This document shows positions 23,508 through 38,409 of a DNA stretch of 64,000 nucleotides, piece by piece. A program made the position numbers and the translations under genes. The notes beneath the pieces were generated by a model. It saw nothing but the letters and a program-made list of their open reading frames with translations, had not been told where the DNA came from and did no database searches. This DNA comes from Gorsachius magnificus. Taxonomy: Eukaryota > Chordata > Aves > Pelecaniformes > Ardeidae. Every line of letters starts with the position of its first letter. Positions within the stretch are counted from its first letter, which is position 1. Location: contig CM067089.1 in NCBI GenBank assembly GCA_034008185.1, positions 25,082,213 through 25,146,212 of the forward strand, read 5' to 3'.

Positions 23508-26500
23508 GTTAATATTGAGCTGTATTATTTCAGATTAAAAGCCTCATAGAAAAAGATTTTTGTTTAAATCCTTGCTAAATTGAGAGATCTCAGTGCATTA
23601 AATTAACAAGTTTGTTGCAGTATGGCCTGCAAAAGACCATCGCCCATCTTGGGATAGGTGTTTAGCATTTAACTCTTCCCATTTGCAACAGCATAGTAAC
23701 TTGTCAATAAGCTTCATGGAAAAGCCTAACAGAGTTGCACTATAGTGTGGCATCAGTTCTTGGTTTTATTCCATCTAACAACACAGCTAAAAATGCCACG
23801 CATATTAATTTAGAAGGTAATTAGTATAATCATTCACTGTTGATGCATTGTTGACTCTGCAAAATCCGTGAGCAGTTTCACCATGCAGACAGCATGAATT
23901 ACTTCAGTTAGACTATTAAATGCCTCATACAAGTGAACTTCTTTTTGGCTAGGTTCTTTGCTGAATGCAAGCCACTGTTATAAAACTAAAGCACCAAAAG
24001 ACAGCTGTATGCTTCGACTTACCTCTTTGCTCTATATAGTCTTTCTGGAAATCCTTAATTTGAGATGACCTTGCCTATTGCTGGCTCTAAACTGTACCTC
24101 TATGAACTTTTCAATTAAAGATGTATTCAAAGTCAGTTAGGAGACAGCATTACTGTTTTGGTCTCTCTTATTTGAGGATATCTATTCTTGCCTCCTATTG
24201 TCCACACTGTAAACCAAGACCACACCATGGTCTGTGATACAGGGTGGGAAGAAAACAAATAGAAGACGAGACTAGGCAGAACTGTGGTGCAAATTCTAGC
24301 TGATTATTTCATTGGAGGTTTCTACATTTCTTTACAGCAGTGCTTCTATAGTTTGGCTTCTCTTTGTTGTGCTGACTATTTAGCTGTACTTTTATAGGTT
24401 TGCCTTTGGGAATAAAAATCACTAAAGAACAGAAACCTCCAAAAAACCTAATCCTCTGGTTTTTCTTCCAGAAGATTTCTTTTGTTTGCTGTTGTGGTAG
24501 TGGTATTTTTATTTTCTTAAAGGTGTAAAATATTTAGGTTATTTTAAAATATACATTGGCAGTACTAAATGTTGACTTAATGTTCTAAAACACAGAGTAG
24601 CTGTGGATTTCCTTTTGCCACTGAAAGTCTATGGCAGCCATAGACTTCATTAAAAACACAAAAATGATAGGTTACTGAGCCTTTTCACCTCCAGGCTGTC
24701 TCCTCTAATACATATATCTATGGAATTGTAGTAATTAAAGGCCTTTTATGTTTTATGATTTCGGTTGCATGAGTTGAGTCTTAGCCTAATTGTTTAATGA
24801 ATGGTTGGAAAGTTTTCTTGATCTTAAGCCATTACTGTAGTCTGACCACATTTTGAGTCTAAGCAGAAAGACCAGTTCCCATTCTGTTTTGTGTAGTTGA
24901 CACTTCAGAAGTATGTGACAGACATATATGGTACATACTGGGCTGCCCCACTACTGATATGCCTGTCCTGAGAACAGAAAGCAATGATTTTTAGGTTGTT
25001 GAGTGATTTCATTTACTATTCCTCCAACTGGGATCTTTCTCCCATGTCAGTAGGAACAATCCACCTGCATCTATCTGGTGCTGTGTGTTCAGCTCTTGCT
25101 TGAAGGAGCCATCTCCCCTTATTCAAGAAAAGAAGTAGAGGAGCAACAAACTTGAGTAGTACTTAGTGAGAAATAAAATCCATGTCAATTTTATGAGTTC
25201 ATATAATGATAAAACAATTTCTTTTTTAATGAGTTGCTTATAAAATGATGAGTTTGCATTTTAACATGCAGAATTTTGACGCATCAGCTCTGTAGCAAGA
25301 ATTGATCTGTTCTAAAAAATAACTGAACATCTTGAGGGTCTTAAAATAAGGCATTGTTAAAAATTATTATTTTCCTGAATGAAAATGTGAAGTTACATAA
25401 ACTTCTGGAAAAGAAATCTGAAATTCTTCTTTTATTTGTTAATATTTTGCATAGCTTTCCATATGCTTCCTGCTTTTCCCTTCTATACAATATATTATTT
25501 AAGACATAATTAACTACAAAATCCTTCTAACTGAGATGACTTCAGGGAATCTAAGTACTGGCTATTATTTAATGGGTGTGGTAATTCTTCTTAATTGGGG
25601 TACGTACTTGTGATTTTGTAATGCTTTTGTCTGTGCCAGCCTAGTTCTTTGCTCCTTAGGAAGCAATTTTCTACTTTGATGTGCTGCTTAATAAGCAACC
25701 GTACTAAACACCAGATGATGGTTTCTGGTAGGGATTCCGGTCTTATTTTAGTGTAAGTGGTCCAGTTCCCAGGCTATAAGTGCTGAGTAAGGGATAACCC
25801 AACTCTTCCTCTTTATAAGGCTCTGGTACTGCTGAGGTGACAGCCCTGCTCCCTTCTCAGCTTTGCTGCATGGTGGGACCTCTGGGGTCCTGCATCTCTT
25901 GAATTCTTCTACCTCTCATCTTTGGAAGACGGGCATTACTTTTCTTGTGGGTTTTGACCATTCAAAAACACTATGATATGTGACCTCCAGGTTTGAGAAA
26001 ATTGGCCCATCCCTGTCTGAAAGAGTTATGTGAATGGAAGTAATTTTTGCCCTGAATGGGTATCCAGCTTCTCTGGGACTGACTGGTTTTACCTAAATGT
26101 TTAAGCAATCTGTAAAGATTTTCTGTGGTGGTTCAGATTTAAATTCTGATTACATTATTGAGTCTGGTAGTTTGGGATTATTCAGATATAGTTTAGCAGT
26201 TTATGATGCAGTGCTTGCAATAGTACTTGCCTTTATAGAAATCTACCCAGATTCTCATTTAAGATATGTTGATTCAGGTCCTAAGAAGGAATAGACTGCA
26301 AATTTACTCAGCCCCAGTTGTATGTTATCTCCGGACTCTTCCATAGATATGTGTCATGAGAGTATGTGTATGTATTCACTTTACAAGGAACATGCATGCA
26401 TAAAGTATATATGTGGAGTAAAATAAAAAAAATGGAATTTCTTTTAGAAGTTTATTTCTTTGCTTTAGTCTCTTAAAATAAACTTCCCAAACCTCATGAT

Positions 26501-29500
26501 TGCCTAGCTGAACTATATAATGAAGAATAATGAAACCTTGAAATGGTCATACATGCCTTTACTGTAATGGGAAAGTTGCTATTAATATTTTGTTTCTCCA
26601 TAATTCAGTTGTTTAGAATATCTTTCATTTACAAGGGCTCTCCCATGCTTCTCCTTTGAAGTACGGGCTGTGAGTGTAAGTGTACTTTTCTAGTAGTATT
26701 AATAAATATTTGCATTATGTTTGGTCTCATTGATCTTTAATTAGTTCTTAGTATTTGTGATAACTGAAGTTACAATGTAGAAATAACTTCCTTTCTGTAC
26801 GAAAACATGAATGCTGATTTCTTTGATTTGTATATGTTTTAAAGATACTTTACTATGTCATTTATTTCATTTGACTTAACCATTAGAGGAGATTAAAGGT
26901 GGCTTATTTCTTAGACATATGCTTAACAAAGAAGGATTTTACAAACATCTGTGCAAAAACATACAACATCTTCCTGCTTTCTTATCAGTAAATGCAGCTG
27001 TTCCTGTTTTTAAAAATCAGATGAGTGTGATAATGTGGAGTAGCAATGTTTGAAGGCTTCATTTTCTGATACCTAAGACATGTTTCTCTTTGCTGAGCTT
27101 GGACAGGTATAAATAAGAAAGATAAATTTACATCTAATGCTGGTTGGTGGTTAGTTTTTTTTGGTTGCAGGTTCTGGTATTGTTCTGCCAATGTCATCTG
27201 CTAAGTGAACTGCAGTTTCTCATCACGTATGCTGGATTAAGAAAGTGAAATTAGTCTATAAATAGTGTTATGTTGTATACAATAATTCAGCTATTTGTAT
27301 GATTTAAAATCTCTACCAAACTTATAAATCTAAAAAATATATACACAATATAAATTACTGATAACAGAAGGAAAGAAACTCCTACTTTTCACAAAGGGAG
27401 ACTAACAGTAATCCAAGCCCAAATTGTCTTTTTTTAGTGGTTTTATTCTTAGTCTAAGAGTACTTAATCTGCTCACTATTTGTATTGACACATCCATGTG
27501 AAACAGGAAACGTTGTTGAGAAAATCAGATGTGTAAATCTGTTTGTAAGTCATTAAGTTATTGTTTTAAGTAGCTAAATTTTACCCTGTCATTTGTACAT
27601 TTCATTTCAGTTTTGTTTTGTCTCTTTGTTTTTGAGCCAAGTGATGTGATATGATCGTTCATCTTCAGAATGGATAAACATAGTCAAGCAAAGTAGCCAC
27701 AAAATTGTGTCTCATGGGAATCTCTCTGACCAAACCCATGTAAGCTAATGACAAAGTACGTCTTTTTATCTAAAAGCCCTCTCTTACATGTTGGCTGTAA
27801 CATGTTATAGATAAAATGCAGCTGCCTTATTAATAGTAGGGTAGAATTCTTTCTGCATAGTCCTGTATACCTCATCACCATGGCACATAAATACTTCTGT
27901 TGTCATGTCAATACCTTTTTTTAACTTAGAGCTTCATAAAATATTGAAGGATCACAGATGACTGCTTTTTCTTAGAGCCACTCCACTGTTCTTTTTCAGA
28001 CCTTATGGAGATACTGATTCAATTTTTTTTTTTTTTGTATTAATGACAGTATAGAGCAATCTACGCGGTTTCTCGGTTCCTTTACTTGTTTATTGCTTAG
28101 GTCCCTCACTGAAGTCTCAAGCAAACCTGATCATGCTTTGTGTGAGATCTGGTTGGATCACGCCTAGAAATTTGTCTCCCATTTCTAGATGGCTCATACA
28201 TTTTTCGCAGTCAGATGGTGTTGTAAGGAAATCTGGGAAATCTCAGACTGAAAGCTGAGAAAGAACCAAGTAAAGCAGATGCATACTTCAAAGTCCAAAA
28301 TATTATACGCTTGTATTTCATTCTTACAAATAGTAAGAATCTTTAAGAGGTGTTAACCAAAACATCGGGTATCTAAGATGCCACTGACAATTTTTATGCA
28401 CATGATCTTTTTAAAAGCATTAAGTGTTAATTATGGCACTTTTTGTGAAGACAAGAAAGTAAGGTCTTGTTTTGGTAGTTAGGAAGCTGCTTAAATAGCT
28501 GTTGCAAAACCACAAATAGATACTCTTGGTGGAGGGGAAGTTTATTGTGGTCTATTATGAGTTGATTAGAAAATCAACTTAAGGTAAATGAGTTTGCATT
28601 GCCCTCAAATGAAATAAGAGTGTAAGTATAGATGTTTGCATCCATGTATCTGTAATACTTCAAAACCATATGTTTTTCATGGTGTAGTAGTGAGGCTTTT
28701 TATAAACTCAGTCTTATTCTTCAGCCACTGCAAGTGCTATTTAGAAAAATTTGTGCACTCTGTCATCAAAAATTAACTACCAAGTCCTGTGGTCGCAGGA
28801 AGTCTGTTTTACAAATATGGTGGTATTAATTGCAAGATGTAACATCATCTTCTTGCTTCTTTCTAGGACCCTTTATATTATGTCCTTTATTGTTTCTTGC
28901 AGGATTTCTTTTTATTTAATACCTTGGAAAAACTATATCTTATTCTGGTTGTTCACCTTGAGATTTGTTGAGAAGTGGGGTAGCTGCTTTTTTTACATCA
29001 CCAATAAATTCTTGCTTTACAAAAGTCTGCTTGGTACTGTGGGGCTGAAATAGGGGGCAAAATCAAAATACCGTTTGCAAACATACAGATTTCTGATTTT
29101 AGCAGCTTTAAGATATTCCTTTTTGACTGCTTGTGTCAGATACCATCACTATTAAAATTATTATTGAAATATTGGGTTTGCATTCCTATTCCCCAAACCA
29201 GGTTTAACTCTTGGTTGTATAACTGGATTTCAGGATATGAAACTGAAGGAAACTTCTCTTCTAGTGTTTGTATTTGCTATAATCAGATTTTTAAACACTT
29301 CTATTATTTTTCTAAATGCAAAGGAAAGGAATTTTGCTGCCCTTTCGCTTTTTGCTATGGTAAGATATTTAGTGGCAGGCATATTGTCGTTGTTTGTATA
29401 GTCATAGAACTTAAGGCCCTGTATCGCAGGTGAAGACCCCAGGTAGGATATCTGTATTTCAGATTTTCCTTTAGAGCAGGATGTTTTATGCAAAACTCCT

Positions 29501-30962
29501 AAAACCAGGTATAAAATGGGGTAACTCAAGCTAAAACTCTAAACAAATGTTCTGTTTTTCTTGAGGGGAGAGAGGAGGAAGGCATATGCTTTTGTCAGCA
29601 CCTGTAAACTGACAGCTAAATAAAAATAGGCAGACAATACATATGCAAGAAAGGGGATAAAAATTGCCTCAGTCAAAACCCTTAGGATGCCTTTTTGCAA
29701 AAAGTATGCAGCGTTGGAAACTGAACAAGCTTCTCCTTCAGGGGCTGGAATGATTAAAGTTATTGCCAGGTCATTAAAATATGTAAAGAATAAATATTGT
29801 TTGGAAATAGGAAGCCAAATACTTGACCAGTCGTACTTGGCTTGTGCTTTCTCAGACCTCCTATGTTGTTGGTGCTTAAATAGTAATTCTAAATTAAATA
29901 AATGCTGGATACCACAATATGATAATTATTGAGTTACTGAAGAGACCTATATTCCATTTTTTAGCAGTGCTTTCTACAGCTGTGTTTCACCAGTACTAAT
30001 ATGTTTACCTGTATCAGTTTATTCCAGAAGTCTTTGTTGTTTATCTTATTTTTATGAAGTAATTTTATTTTTATTAATATAAGTAATAGAAGATTTTGGC
30101 AACTGGATACACAACAGACATGCTGTCTATTTTCTCTTCTTCGTTTATTTTTCTCTTGTTGAAGTCATCAAAATGTTGACAGCTGCATAACTCTTTTTAA
30201 AGCTTTCATATCTTGACAGATATTACAGATATTTGTCATTTTACTTACAGTAAGTGACAGCTAAATTAGCTTTATGCTGTATTGGAGGATATCTCAGATG
30301 TAGTGAGTCCAGTCAAATTTATATTGCATTTCTTTAATGTGCAGCTGATTTTTGAGTGGTTATTAAGGAATGAACAGCCAAGAGATACATGAAGAATGTG
30401 AAAATCTTGAGCTAGCAGATATTCAAGGTTAACAGATGAGAAATATGTTCCCCTTTTATTACTTCTATCATGTTGGATAGTCTAGTTTTTCCTTCATTTT
30501 CACTTCTTGTTTCAGCTAGATGTGGGGTTGAAGATCTATACATTAATCCTTCTTTAATAGATACCCACTTCCCAGCTGAGTACTTAAGGCTGCCAGCAGA
30601 TGATGTAGGTGTTTATAGGTCACTGTGAAGCTACTGCTTGGAGCAGCATCGATACAGTAGCACTGCATCTACCTACTGTATGTTCAGTTAAATATGGTTC
30701 ATCCATTGGCTGACTGTGACATAGATGTATTTCAGAATGTATGTGTACATTTCTTTTTCAAAAGTTTGGGTCAAATTAAGGGTGGGAAGAGAACAAATGG
30801 AACTACTGAATGGGAAAAAAAAAATCTTTTTGCTGTCAAGTAACTTATTCAGTAATGTCACTGTACTTTTCTGTGCTATGCATAAATACAAAGCACAATT
30901 AAAAAAATTGCAGTGGATTTTTAGAGTATTACACTGAGAGTGTCTGCAAAAATGTACTTGGC
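23508..30962. other. Gene-free AT-rich DNA
   Basis: Over 7 kb with no recognised gene, RNA or mobile element. Open frames reach only about 100 codons (for example 28751-29053 and 29131-29433), several with non-ATG starts and AT-driven composition. Short T and A runs are scattered through it. Confidence 0.6.
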
Positions 30963-31003
30963 AAGAGGGGGAGAGGAAGGAGGGGAAAAAAAAAGAGAAA
31001 GAA
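30963..31003. repeat. 41-nt uninterrupted purine tract
   Basis: Every base from 30963 to 31003 is A or G (G-rich first half, A-rich second half). Such homopurine-homopyrimidine tracts are low-complexity and can adopt triplex (H-DNA) structure in principle. No regulatory role is shown. Confidence 0.85.
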
Positions 31004-34000
31004 CTTATTGCCTTTTATCCAGATAGCTTAATTACACAATTGAGTGTTTCTTACAATTGTCTGTTTAAATTGCTGTCAGAAATGGAAAATTCTGTAGTAT
31101 GATATTTTAACATTTTAGTATGTTCAATGTATTGCTAATGATAGCCAGACTTCCAAATTACTATAAATGTATCAAAGATGAGTTATGAGTGTTCAACGTG
31201 TTAACCTGCTCTACTCTGTCACTTGGGAATCCCACTAGCATTTGGGCGATGAGTCTTTGGAACGAGCCACCGTAAGGTCAGCTTGGTGTTACTCAAATCA
31301 AAGTAGAGGACTTGAAAAAAACACCAGAATTGTAAGAGAATAACTGATTTAACAGTGTAATATTCCTTAAATACCACTTCTTACTAATGTTAGAAAATTG
31401 TGGAAACCTGGAAAGTAGTATTTGTGTCTTCATCTTTTTTCAGTTTTCTTCTAAGTCAAGTTTTTCATGTGTTTTTGCCAGTGCAGGCTTCTCTGAAAAT
31501 AATTTATGCTTAGGCGGGCTGAGTTTAAGTTAAGCAATACAGTTTCTCCTATAGGACCACCAAGGCAGGAGAACTCTGTGTGTGTGTATGCACAGCTTCA
31601 TGTGCTGAGGAGAGCAAAATCAAGAGTGCTGAGTGAAAAATTATGTTTTTGGGGATTACTTTGGATACTGGCCTGAATGAGGCACAGAGTTACATCTGTT
31701 CTAACTGAAGGTGATGCTGAAACACGTACAGACCTCTCGGAGAAGAGAGGAAGGTTTACGGCAGTGTTGCAAAGAATCATATCTTAAGTAGACATTTTCT
31801 TTTCTTTCAGTGCTACAGACATAGCAGATATGGGGCGGGGAGTAATATTTATTGGTAGAGAATTTTGTGAGAAGTTCTCTGAAGCAGAAACAATGCAGAA
31901 AATTATGGAAGTTGGAATAGAGCTTGCACACTCCACCTGAAAAGAATGTTTGCTTTATAAAAAAAATATAATGCATAAGAGTTTTCAAGGGATGGATGTA
32001 TGCTGTTAAAAGCTTTATCTGCTTTTTTTCGTAGCACTGAAGGTAGCTATTTCACATAATCCTGAATGCCAGTAGCTATGGCCAGTGATCCTAACTATTG
32101 GTAAATATTAAGATTTGATCAGTGTTTTCTTTCTTGTTCTTGAATGAGATCTTTCTGTAGTCCAGAAAAATTACATAGCTTATTTAGCGCTCTCTAAAAC
32201 CAAGAATAGGCCTATTCAGATTTTATCTGAAACTTTACTCTGTGTTGAGCAGTATTTGTAATGCTGTCATAAATTATACTAAAGTGCTGTTTCCTAGGCT
32301 CTAGTGATAGGATGCAGATTGTTTAGCGTGGGTTAAATGCATCTATCTGAAACATAACCATGTTAATATTACATCTTTCAGCTTTGGCAGGAGCTTTAAA
32401 AGTGTAGTATTTCAACATTGGTTTTATAGAAACTTGCTGCAAAACTGGACAGGATTAATAATGGATGAGATATATCACACTTAGTACAGTATTAAATTCT
32501 ATCAGTGGAAAGATGCAAACCAGTTCATAACCTTACAAGAACATTGTGTGCTACAGTAATCTAGGTAATACTGTACAGTCAAATTAACGATGACTAAATG
32601 CTGAACTCTGCTTTCTGTCAGAAATAGTACTTGTGCAACCTCTTGTCAGTCTTGGTGAATGCTGTCCTGAACAGATCACTGGAAAGATCATAGGATAAAA
32701 AAAATATAATGGATTATTCTGGCTGCATAACATGTTATAAATAAGGTGTTAAGGACCTTAATAAGGATGAGCAATTTTGCATGTTTCAGTTTTTGGGTGA
32801 GCAGCTTGAGAGCAGAGTCATGACTATGCACGGGTGTAGGAGTACCTCCCTCCAGAACATCTCTGTTTATCAAAATTATATTAAAATGGAAGGCTGGAAT
32901 AAGTCTCATTCTTAGCCAGTAGGCAATTGATTCAGTATAGGCTTTTTATTCCAGATGTGACAGAAAGAGGAGGCAAGGCCCCAGGGACATACCTTACAGG
33001 GCTACAATTTTTCCCATAAAGCACATCTGGGATCTATCAATCAAGAGCTTTCCTTGTGCAGGTTGTGCTTCCTTTGTACTTTTACACTGCTTTACTGGAT
33101 ATTTCTGTCACCATTTATCAGTTGGGTGGATACTGTCAGTCTCCACCTTCTTTCATTCCAAGGGTTACCAGCATCCGTTCTTAGGAACCTTATCACCTTC
33201 TTTTGAGGTGTTTGGTGATGGATTGGGAAGAGATGGCTCTCCTCTCTCTGTATAAGCTAATAGGTCTCCTGTCACTTCCAATTTGAACTACCGGGGCATC
33301 AGAAACTGTTACTTTACATTTTCTCCCCTGGAAAACAAAACAAAAATGAATAAGACTCTTTCAAGCTGCAGCAGAATGAATTTTAAAATTTAAAAGACTT
33401 CCTTTTCTCTGAATAAAAAGATTGGAACAAAAAACTTTGCTTTGAGCAATCAAACTGTTGTACTTTGGGGGCAGGGGTGAAAGATTTGAAAAATGTGGTT
33501 ACTGTAATGCCTGCATCACTCCAAAACTTCGTCTTAGATTGTTGGTTTTTTTTTTTTAGCAGAAGGGAGCTGCCATAAGTACAGTGAACAGCATATTTAT
33601 CTTTGTGGACAGGCAGATGTGGATAGCTTGTGCAGCATACTTGTAGCAACACAAAATGTTGTCTTCATAGCCCCATGGGGCCAAAGACTTTTCCTTGGCC
33701 TTTGAAAGCCCTCCCTGTGAGACTGGCTGAGGTAAGGACAAGATTTGTCTTTTTGGAAATCCGAACTGAGGCCAAATGAACCAACCACTTTGAAAAACTT
33801 TGTGTCCGGAGCACTGATATATATGGTTATTCAATTCACTCATTTCTGTAAGAACATATATTTGGTTTTCAGAAGATCATCGGCCTTTGTGGAGTAGAAA
33901 AATTGTTTAAATAATATAATGATTCTCAAAAATTGTATTTATTAATTATTGCTGTCTCAAAGAGGAGGTTTTGTGTTCTAGATTCCCAAGCTGGGACTGT

Positions 34001-37000
34001 GTGACAGGGACAAAGTAGTAAAATAGACCTCAAAACAGGAGAACTTGATGGGATTTGTTAGGGTTTCCTTTTTGAAGTGGGAATCTGAGACTGAGAAGAA
34101 AGGTATGTCCTCAAAGATTTATATTAGGAGGAAAAAAAGTAAAGGTTGGAGTAAAAGTTTTAGCGCTCTGCATTTTCTCCTTGATAAAAATGCAGACCAG
34201 GCTAGTAAATGCTTGAAATATGGTTGTTAGAGACTGTTCTGAATTTTTATTGGGCATTATGAAATATTTGTTTTAACTTTGAAGAGTGCATCAATTAAAA
34301 AGAGATGGTGCCTGAGAGAAATGTTTACAATAAATGCCAAATGACTGAGCTGGCCTCCTGTTATTTGAAGTGTTAGTTCTGAGGCAAGGTTATAAAGTTT
34401 GTTAATGAGGAAATGGGGGAAAAATTTAATTCTTGCTATCTTTACAGGTGAAAGATTTATTTCCAGGATTATTGTTCTTGTTAGGATTGTATTTGCAGGT
34501 CCCACCAAGCTCAAGATAAAGTTTTATGGGATGCTACATATGCTAAAAATGTACCTTTCCTAGAATGATGCATAATCTGAATGACAGTTAAAATCTGGGG
34601 AAAGTAACACTGTTTTCACTGTACATGGAGAAATTCAGGCAGGTATAGGTTTTCCCAGTATTTTGAAATGCTGCCTGGTCCCTGACTTGTGTTGCCAAAC
34701 TGCCTCTCAGCAGTCGAAGAAGAATGCATTTTTCTTAAGAACTGCAAAAGAAACCTTAAAAAAGTTGGACTTTTCTTCTGTTTTTACCAATTCCAAATGG
34801 ATCTGAATTTCACTGAGAGGAAAAGATTATATTTTTTTATATACGTGTATATATATATAAAAAGGACAACAATCATTTTGCTTGGCTCTACAGTTCGAAA
34901 GCTTATATTTTAAGGAATCAAACTACTTGGAAAAGGAAAAAGAATTAAACTAAACTGTCTCTTTCTTCCAGACTTCCATGCTGTAATTGCCACAGCTCAG
35001 TGAAATCAAGAAACTGCTTAGAATAGTCTTGTTTACCACAATGTACCTGTTTACCTGATCTTGTCCCAAAAATGCTGTGTCATTTTTAAGGCTACAGTTG
35101 CTTAACAAATGAAGATACTAAAAGATGTCTCTTTGCTCAGAGACTAAATGCATATATATATATATATATTTTTTTTTTTTAAAGTTAGTTAATGAGATTT
35201 TGGTCTGTAACCAGTAAATGATGGTCTGATACATCAGTGATATTCATATGGGGTGATTGCCATTGGTACTTTTATCTCCAAAGTAGATTTAAAACATAAT
35301 TCATGAGATGTTTACACTTATTCATATCTCCTTTGCAGTCATGTTTAGTATTTAATGTATTTTTAAATATAACTGTTCTTATGCCTTAGATTTTATATTT
35401 TTTTTTTTCTTTTTTTCTGCTAGTTAGACTAGTCGCTTTAAATTTCATTCTTTATAGTTTTCTGGAGTTCAAAATAGTGCATACTTATCTAGCCGGACCT
35501 AAACTAGTTCAGCCCTACACTACTGGGATAATTCCTGTACGTATAATGATACCAATAACTATAAAGAAATCCTTAGATGCTTTTGCTAGAAGCTAAAGAC
35601 GAATCTGCATGAAAGCATTTCTAGAGTCTATATTTTCCTTGTTAGAAGATGTAAAACCTTGCGTGTTTGCTAGTTGGTTTGTATAAAGGGAGAGCCCCTT
35701 AGTCCTTGTTGTCCTCCTGACAACTAAGGGTGTTAAGACAAATCCTGGGTTTACATTCCAGGCACTTGCTCTCTTTTTGGCATGCTGGCAAAACTTTCTT
35801 TGGTATCGAGGATATGAATGTAGCTGAGTGAGGTCAGGAGCTGGGACTGGAATTCTTTGAACAGGATCCTCCTGATGATAGGTGGTTTTGCAATGCCTGT
35901 ATAAATAGGAATATTTATGAAAAAATTGTGCACACATGGAAAAATAGGAAAAAATATAGGTAGTTAGCAGAAGTAGGGCTGTGGTGATACAAGTTGGTAT
36001 TTTTAGCAGAAGTCAAAAGAAGGGAAGAAATTCTTAATAGATCCTCCCTATTGCAGACCTACTCTGTTCCTTGTATTCAGCATACTAATGGTAGATGTCC
36101 TGCCCATTTTCAAGACATGGAATGCTTGTATCTCCCACTAATCTGGGTTTGAGGTTTTGATATCTCGGTGTGTTCCAGATTTATTTGTAGTAGGTCTTGA
36201 CAACTGTTGTAGGTAGGAGTTTTCTCAGCTAGCTGTTTTTTCTTCAAGTTTGTGTGTCTCATTTTTCAGATTAATTCCTTGGTTTTTTACAGTCTCTGTA
36301 ATATCTGCAAGCTCTTTGGGCAAAGGTCGTTGTCTGAATTTAACTTGGTTACCCTTAACTTCATTTTATAATAGTTATAGAGGTTGCTGCACCTTCGGTG
36401 GCGTGACTTGAGAGCTTTACCCCTCCCTCCTCAAATAGAAAGCTGGAGGTGAAAACCTCTGAGATTGGCTTTGCTCTGCAGGAATATTTCTGTGCAACAA
36501 CCAGTGTGACATAGCTCGCTGTCAAACTAGGCTGACAAATTTTGGACATCTCAACTCTTTCTATAGAACAACTGCTCTTCCCCTCTTTTTGCCTTTGTAC
36601 ACATGTCAGAGTTCTTTTGATACCCTGTCTCAGGCCTTTTTGTTCTTGCATTGTCTCAAGAATTCTTGTCAAGTGGCAGCTTATCTTCAGCTCTTCTCTA
36701 TTTTCTTGGTATTTTATTCTCAACAGCCTGCAATTAAACTAACCCTGTATAGTCAAACAGCGACTAACTCTATGGGTCTAGCAGGAGTATTCACCAGTTA
36801 TGACAAAGCACTTCTAAAGTGGAGAAGGTGGATCACAAAAAAGGGATTCAATGCAGTCTATGCTGCAGATGTCCTGGGTATCTGCTGGGGGACATCGGGT
36901 CAGAGATGCATTCTGGGTGGTATTGTACACTCTGGTGCAGAGGAGGAAGACGAAGGTGGAAAATAATTAAACAAGGAAATTGGCATGCAATGTCTTAATA

Positions 37001-37244
37001 TTCACACTTTTGTCTAACTTAATATTATTCAATACTAATGAAATAGTTGCAAAAAAAATTTTCAGAGCTTGGCAAATAAATGCATGCATGGCTTCATGTG
37101 CCTCAACTTCCATAGTGTACAGTCACAGGCAAAACCCATGCTGTTCTACAGGAGTAATGTTGTCCACTTGGACAGTCTACTTCCTTCTCCCTCACCTATT
37201 CTAGCACTTTCAGTCTTCTCCATAGAAATGGCCATGTCTGTAAC
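31004..37244. other. Gene-free AT-rich DNA
   Basis: No recognised gene. The longest open frames (36589-36966 plus, 125 codons; 36361-36723 minus, 120 codons; 35593-35937 minus, 114 codons) overlap one another or lack any recognisable motif. Two short AT microsatellites lie at 34839-34858 and 35152-35180. Confidence 0.6.
35152..35180. repeat. AT microsatellite joined to a T run
   Basis: About nine AT units are followed by a T run. This is a simple-sequence repeat likely to be length-polymorphic. Confidence 0.85.
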
Positions 37245-37269
37245 TTTTTTTTTTTTTTTTTTTTTTTTT
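37245..37269. repeat. Poly-T run (25 nt)
   Basis: Twenty-five T residues between AAC and GACACG. It would be the A tail of a minus-strand retrocopy if one lay to its right, but that sequence (37270-37400) is not recognisable. Confidence 0.9.
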
Positions 37270-38385
37270 GACACGTAAGATGCCATTCTAATTTTCCAGA
37301 TAGTCCTTAGGCTACAGGTCTTTCTGTGATTAGGGAACATTCTGGTCTTCAAGGTTTGCCCTTGATGTAAAATTTAAATATACTGTAAGTGGGTTTTGAG
37401 AACTAGGTTGGAGTTTATGATGGGAACTTGTATGTGGGGCTTTCTTTAGACTTCTAGAAAACAACTTTGGAAAGCAAGTTAATGATCACAGATCTTTCGG
37501 TAACTTAAGCTCACTGTGGCATTTTACTCATGAACACTTACTGACTTGGAGGTTGGGGACTAACTACTAATGAAAGTAGCATATTCTCTGGTTTCTCTGC
37601 ATGGACAGTGTGTTATCCGAGTTCTGTTAGTTCTCCTAGCTCAATATAATTTAACTGGAAATATTTTTTAGGTTAATCATAGCACATGTTGTGTTAGCTG
37701 ACTACGGTTGTATGTAGTCTAAGTTCCTCCTTGTTTGGTCATTGGTCACAAGTTTGATCCAGAACGTCACGTCTTCTGAGCACGGGTTGTGCAGCTGATG
37801 ACTTGGCATATTTGGAGTGTGCTATAAAAACAGGAACAGTCATAGGAATGCGTTTCATTTTTTCCCAAAGAATGGGATGAAGTAGATGATTTCTTGAGAT
37901 ACAGAAACAAAGAGCTGGGAAGTATTTTCTATGCTATGATTTTTTTTATATGACATAACGCTTTTTTGTATTGTCATGACTTTACATATTATTTCTATTC
38001 TGAGTTTTGTGCCTGTTTTTGTGAATGTTAGTGATGTGAACAAGTAAAATTTTAGATGTAGATGGAATTCATACATAGAAATCAAGGAGTAAATAAACAA
38101 GAGACCAGTAATACCTGTTGCTTTAGCAGGTACCTTTCTGCTTTGTAACGAACTTTTCCCACAGTTTAATGCATGACATTCAGGCCATCAGTGTAAATAA
38201 AATGACATCACGTATATCGATGCTTCCAGAAGTAAAAAAAGAACACTGGCTTCATGTTCTGTACCTTAATTATGACCAAAATCATGTTGGGTAAAATATC
38301 TCAACTAACAGAATGGCACCTTCTTCATAACCTCATAGTTATGTGGAAAAATGGGACATTGTCATTGTAAAATAATCCTGAAAGT

Positions 38386-38409
38386 AAAAAAAAAAAAAAA
38401 AAAAAAAAA
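38386..38409. repeat. Poly-A run (24 nt)
   Basis: Twenty-four A residues. The upstream sequence does not resemble a known transcript, and I see no target duplication, so there is no support for a processed retrocopy. Confidence 0.9.

Noticed and set aside
31798..31870. Exon after the TTTCTTTCAG acceptor at about 31810
   Set aside because: The frames that follow close within about 50 bases and no donor fits.
38286..38409. Processed retrocopy ending in the poly-A run
   Set aside because: The upstream 100 bp match no known transcript and there are no target-site repeats around it.
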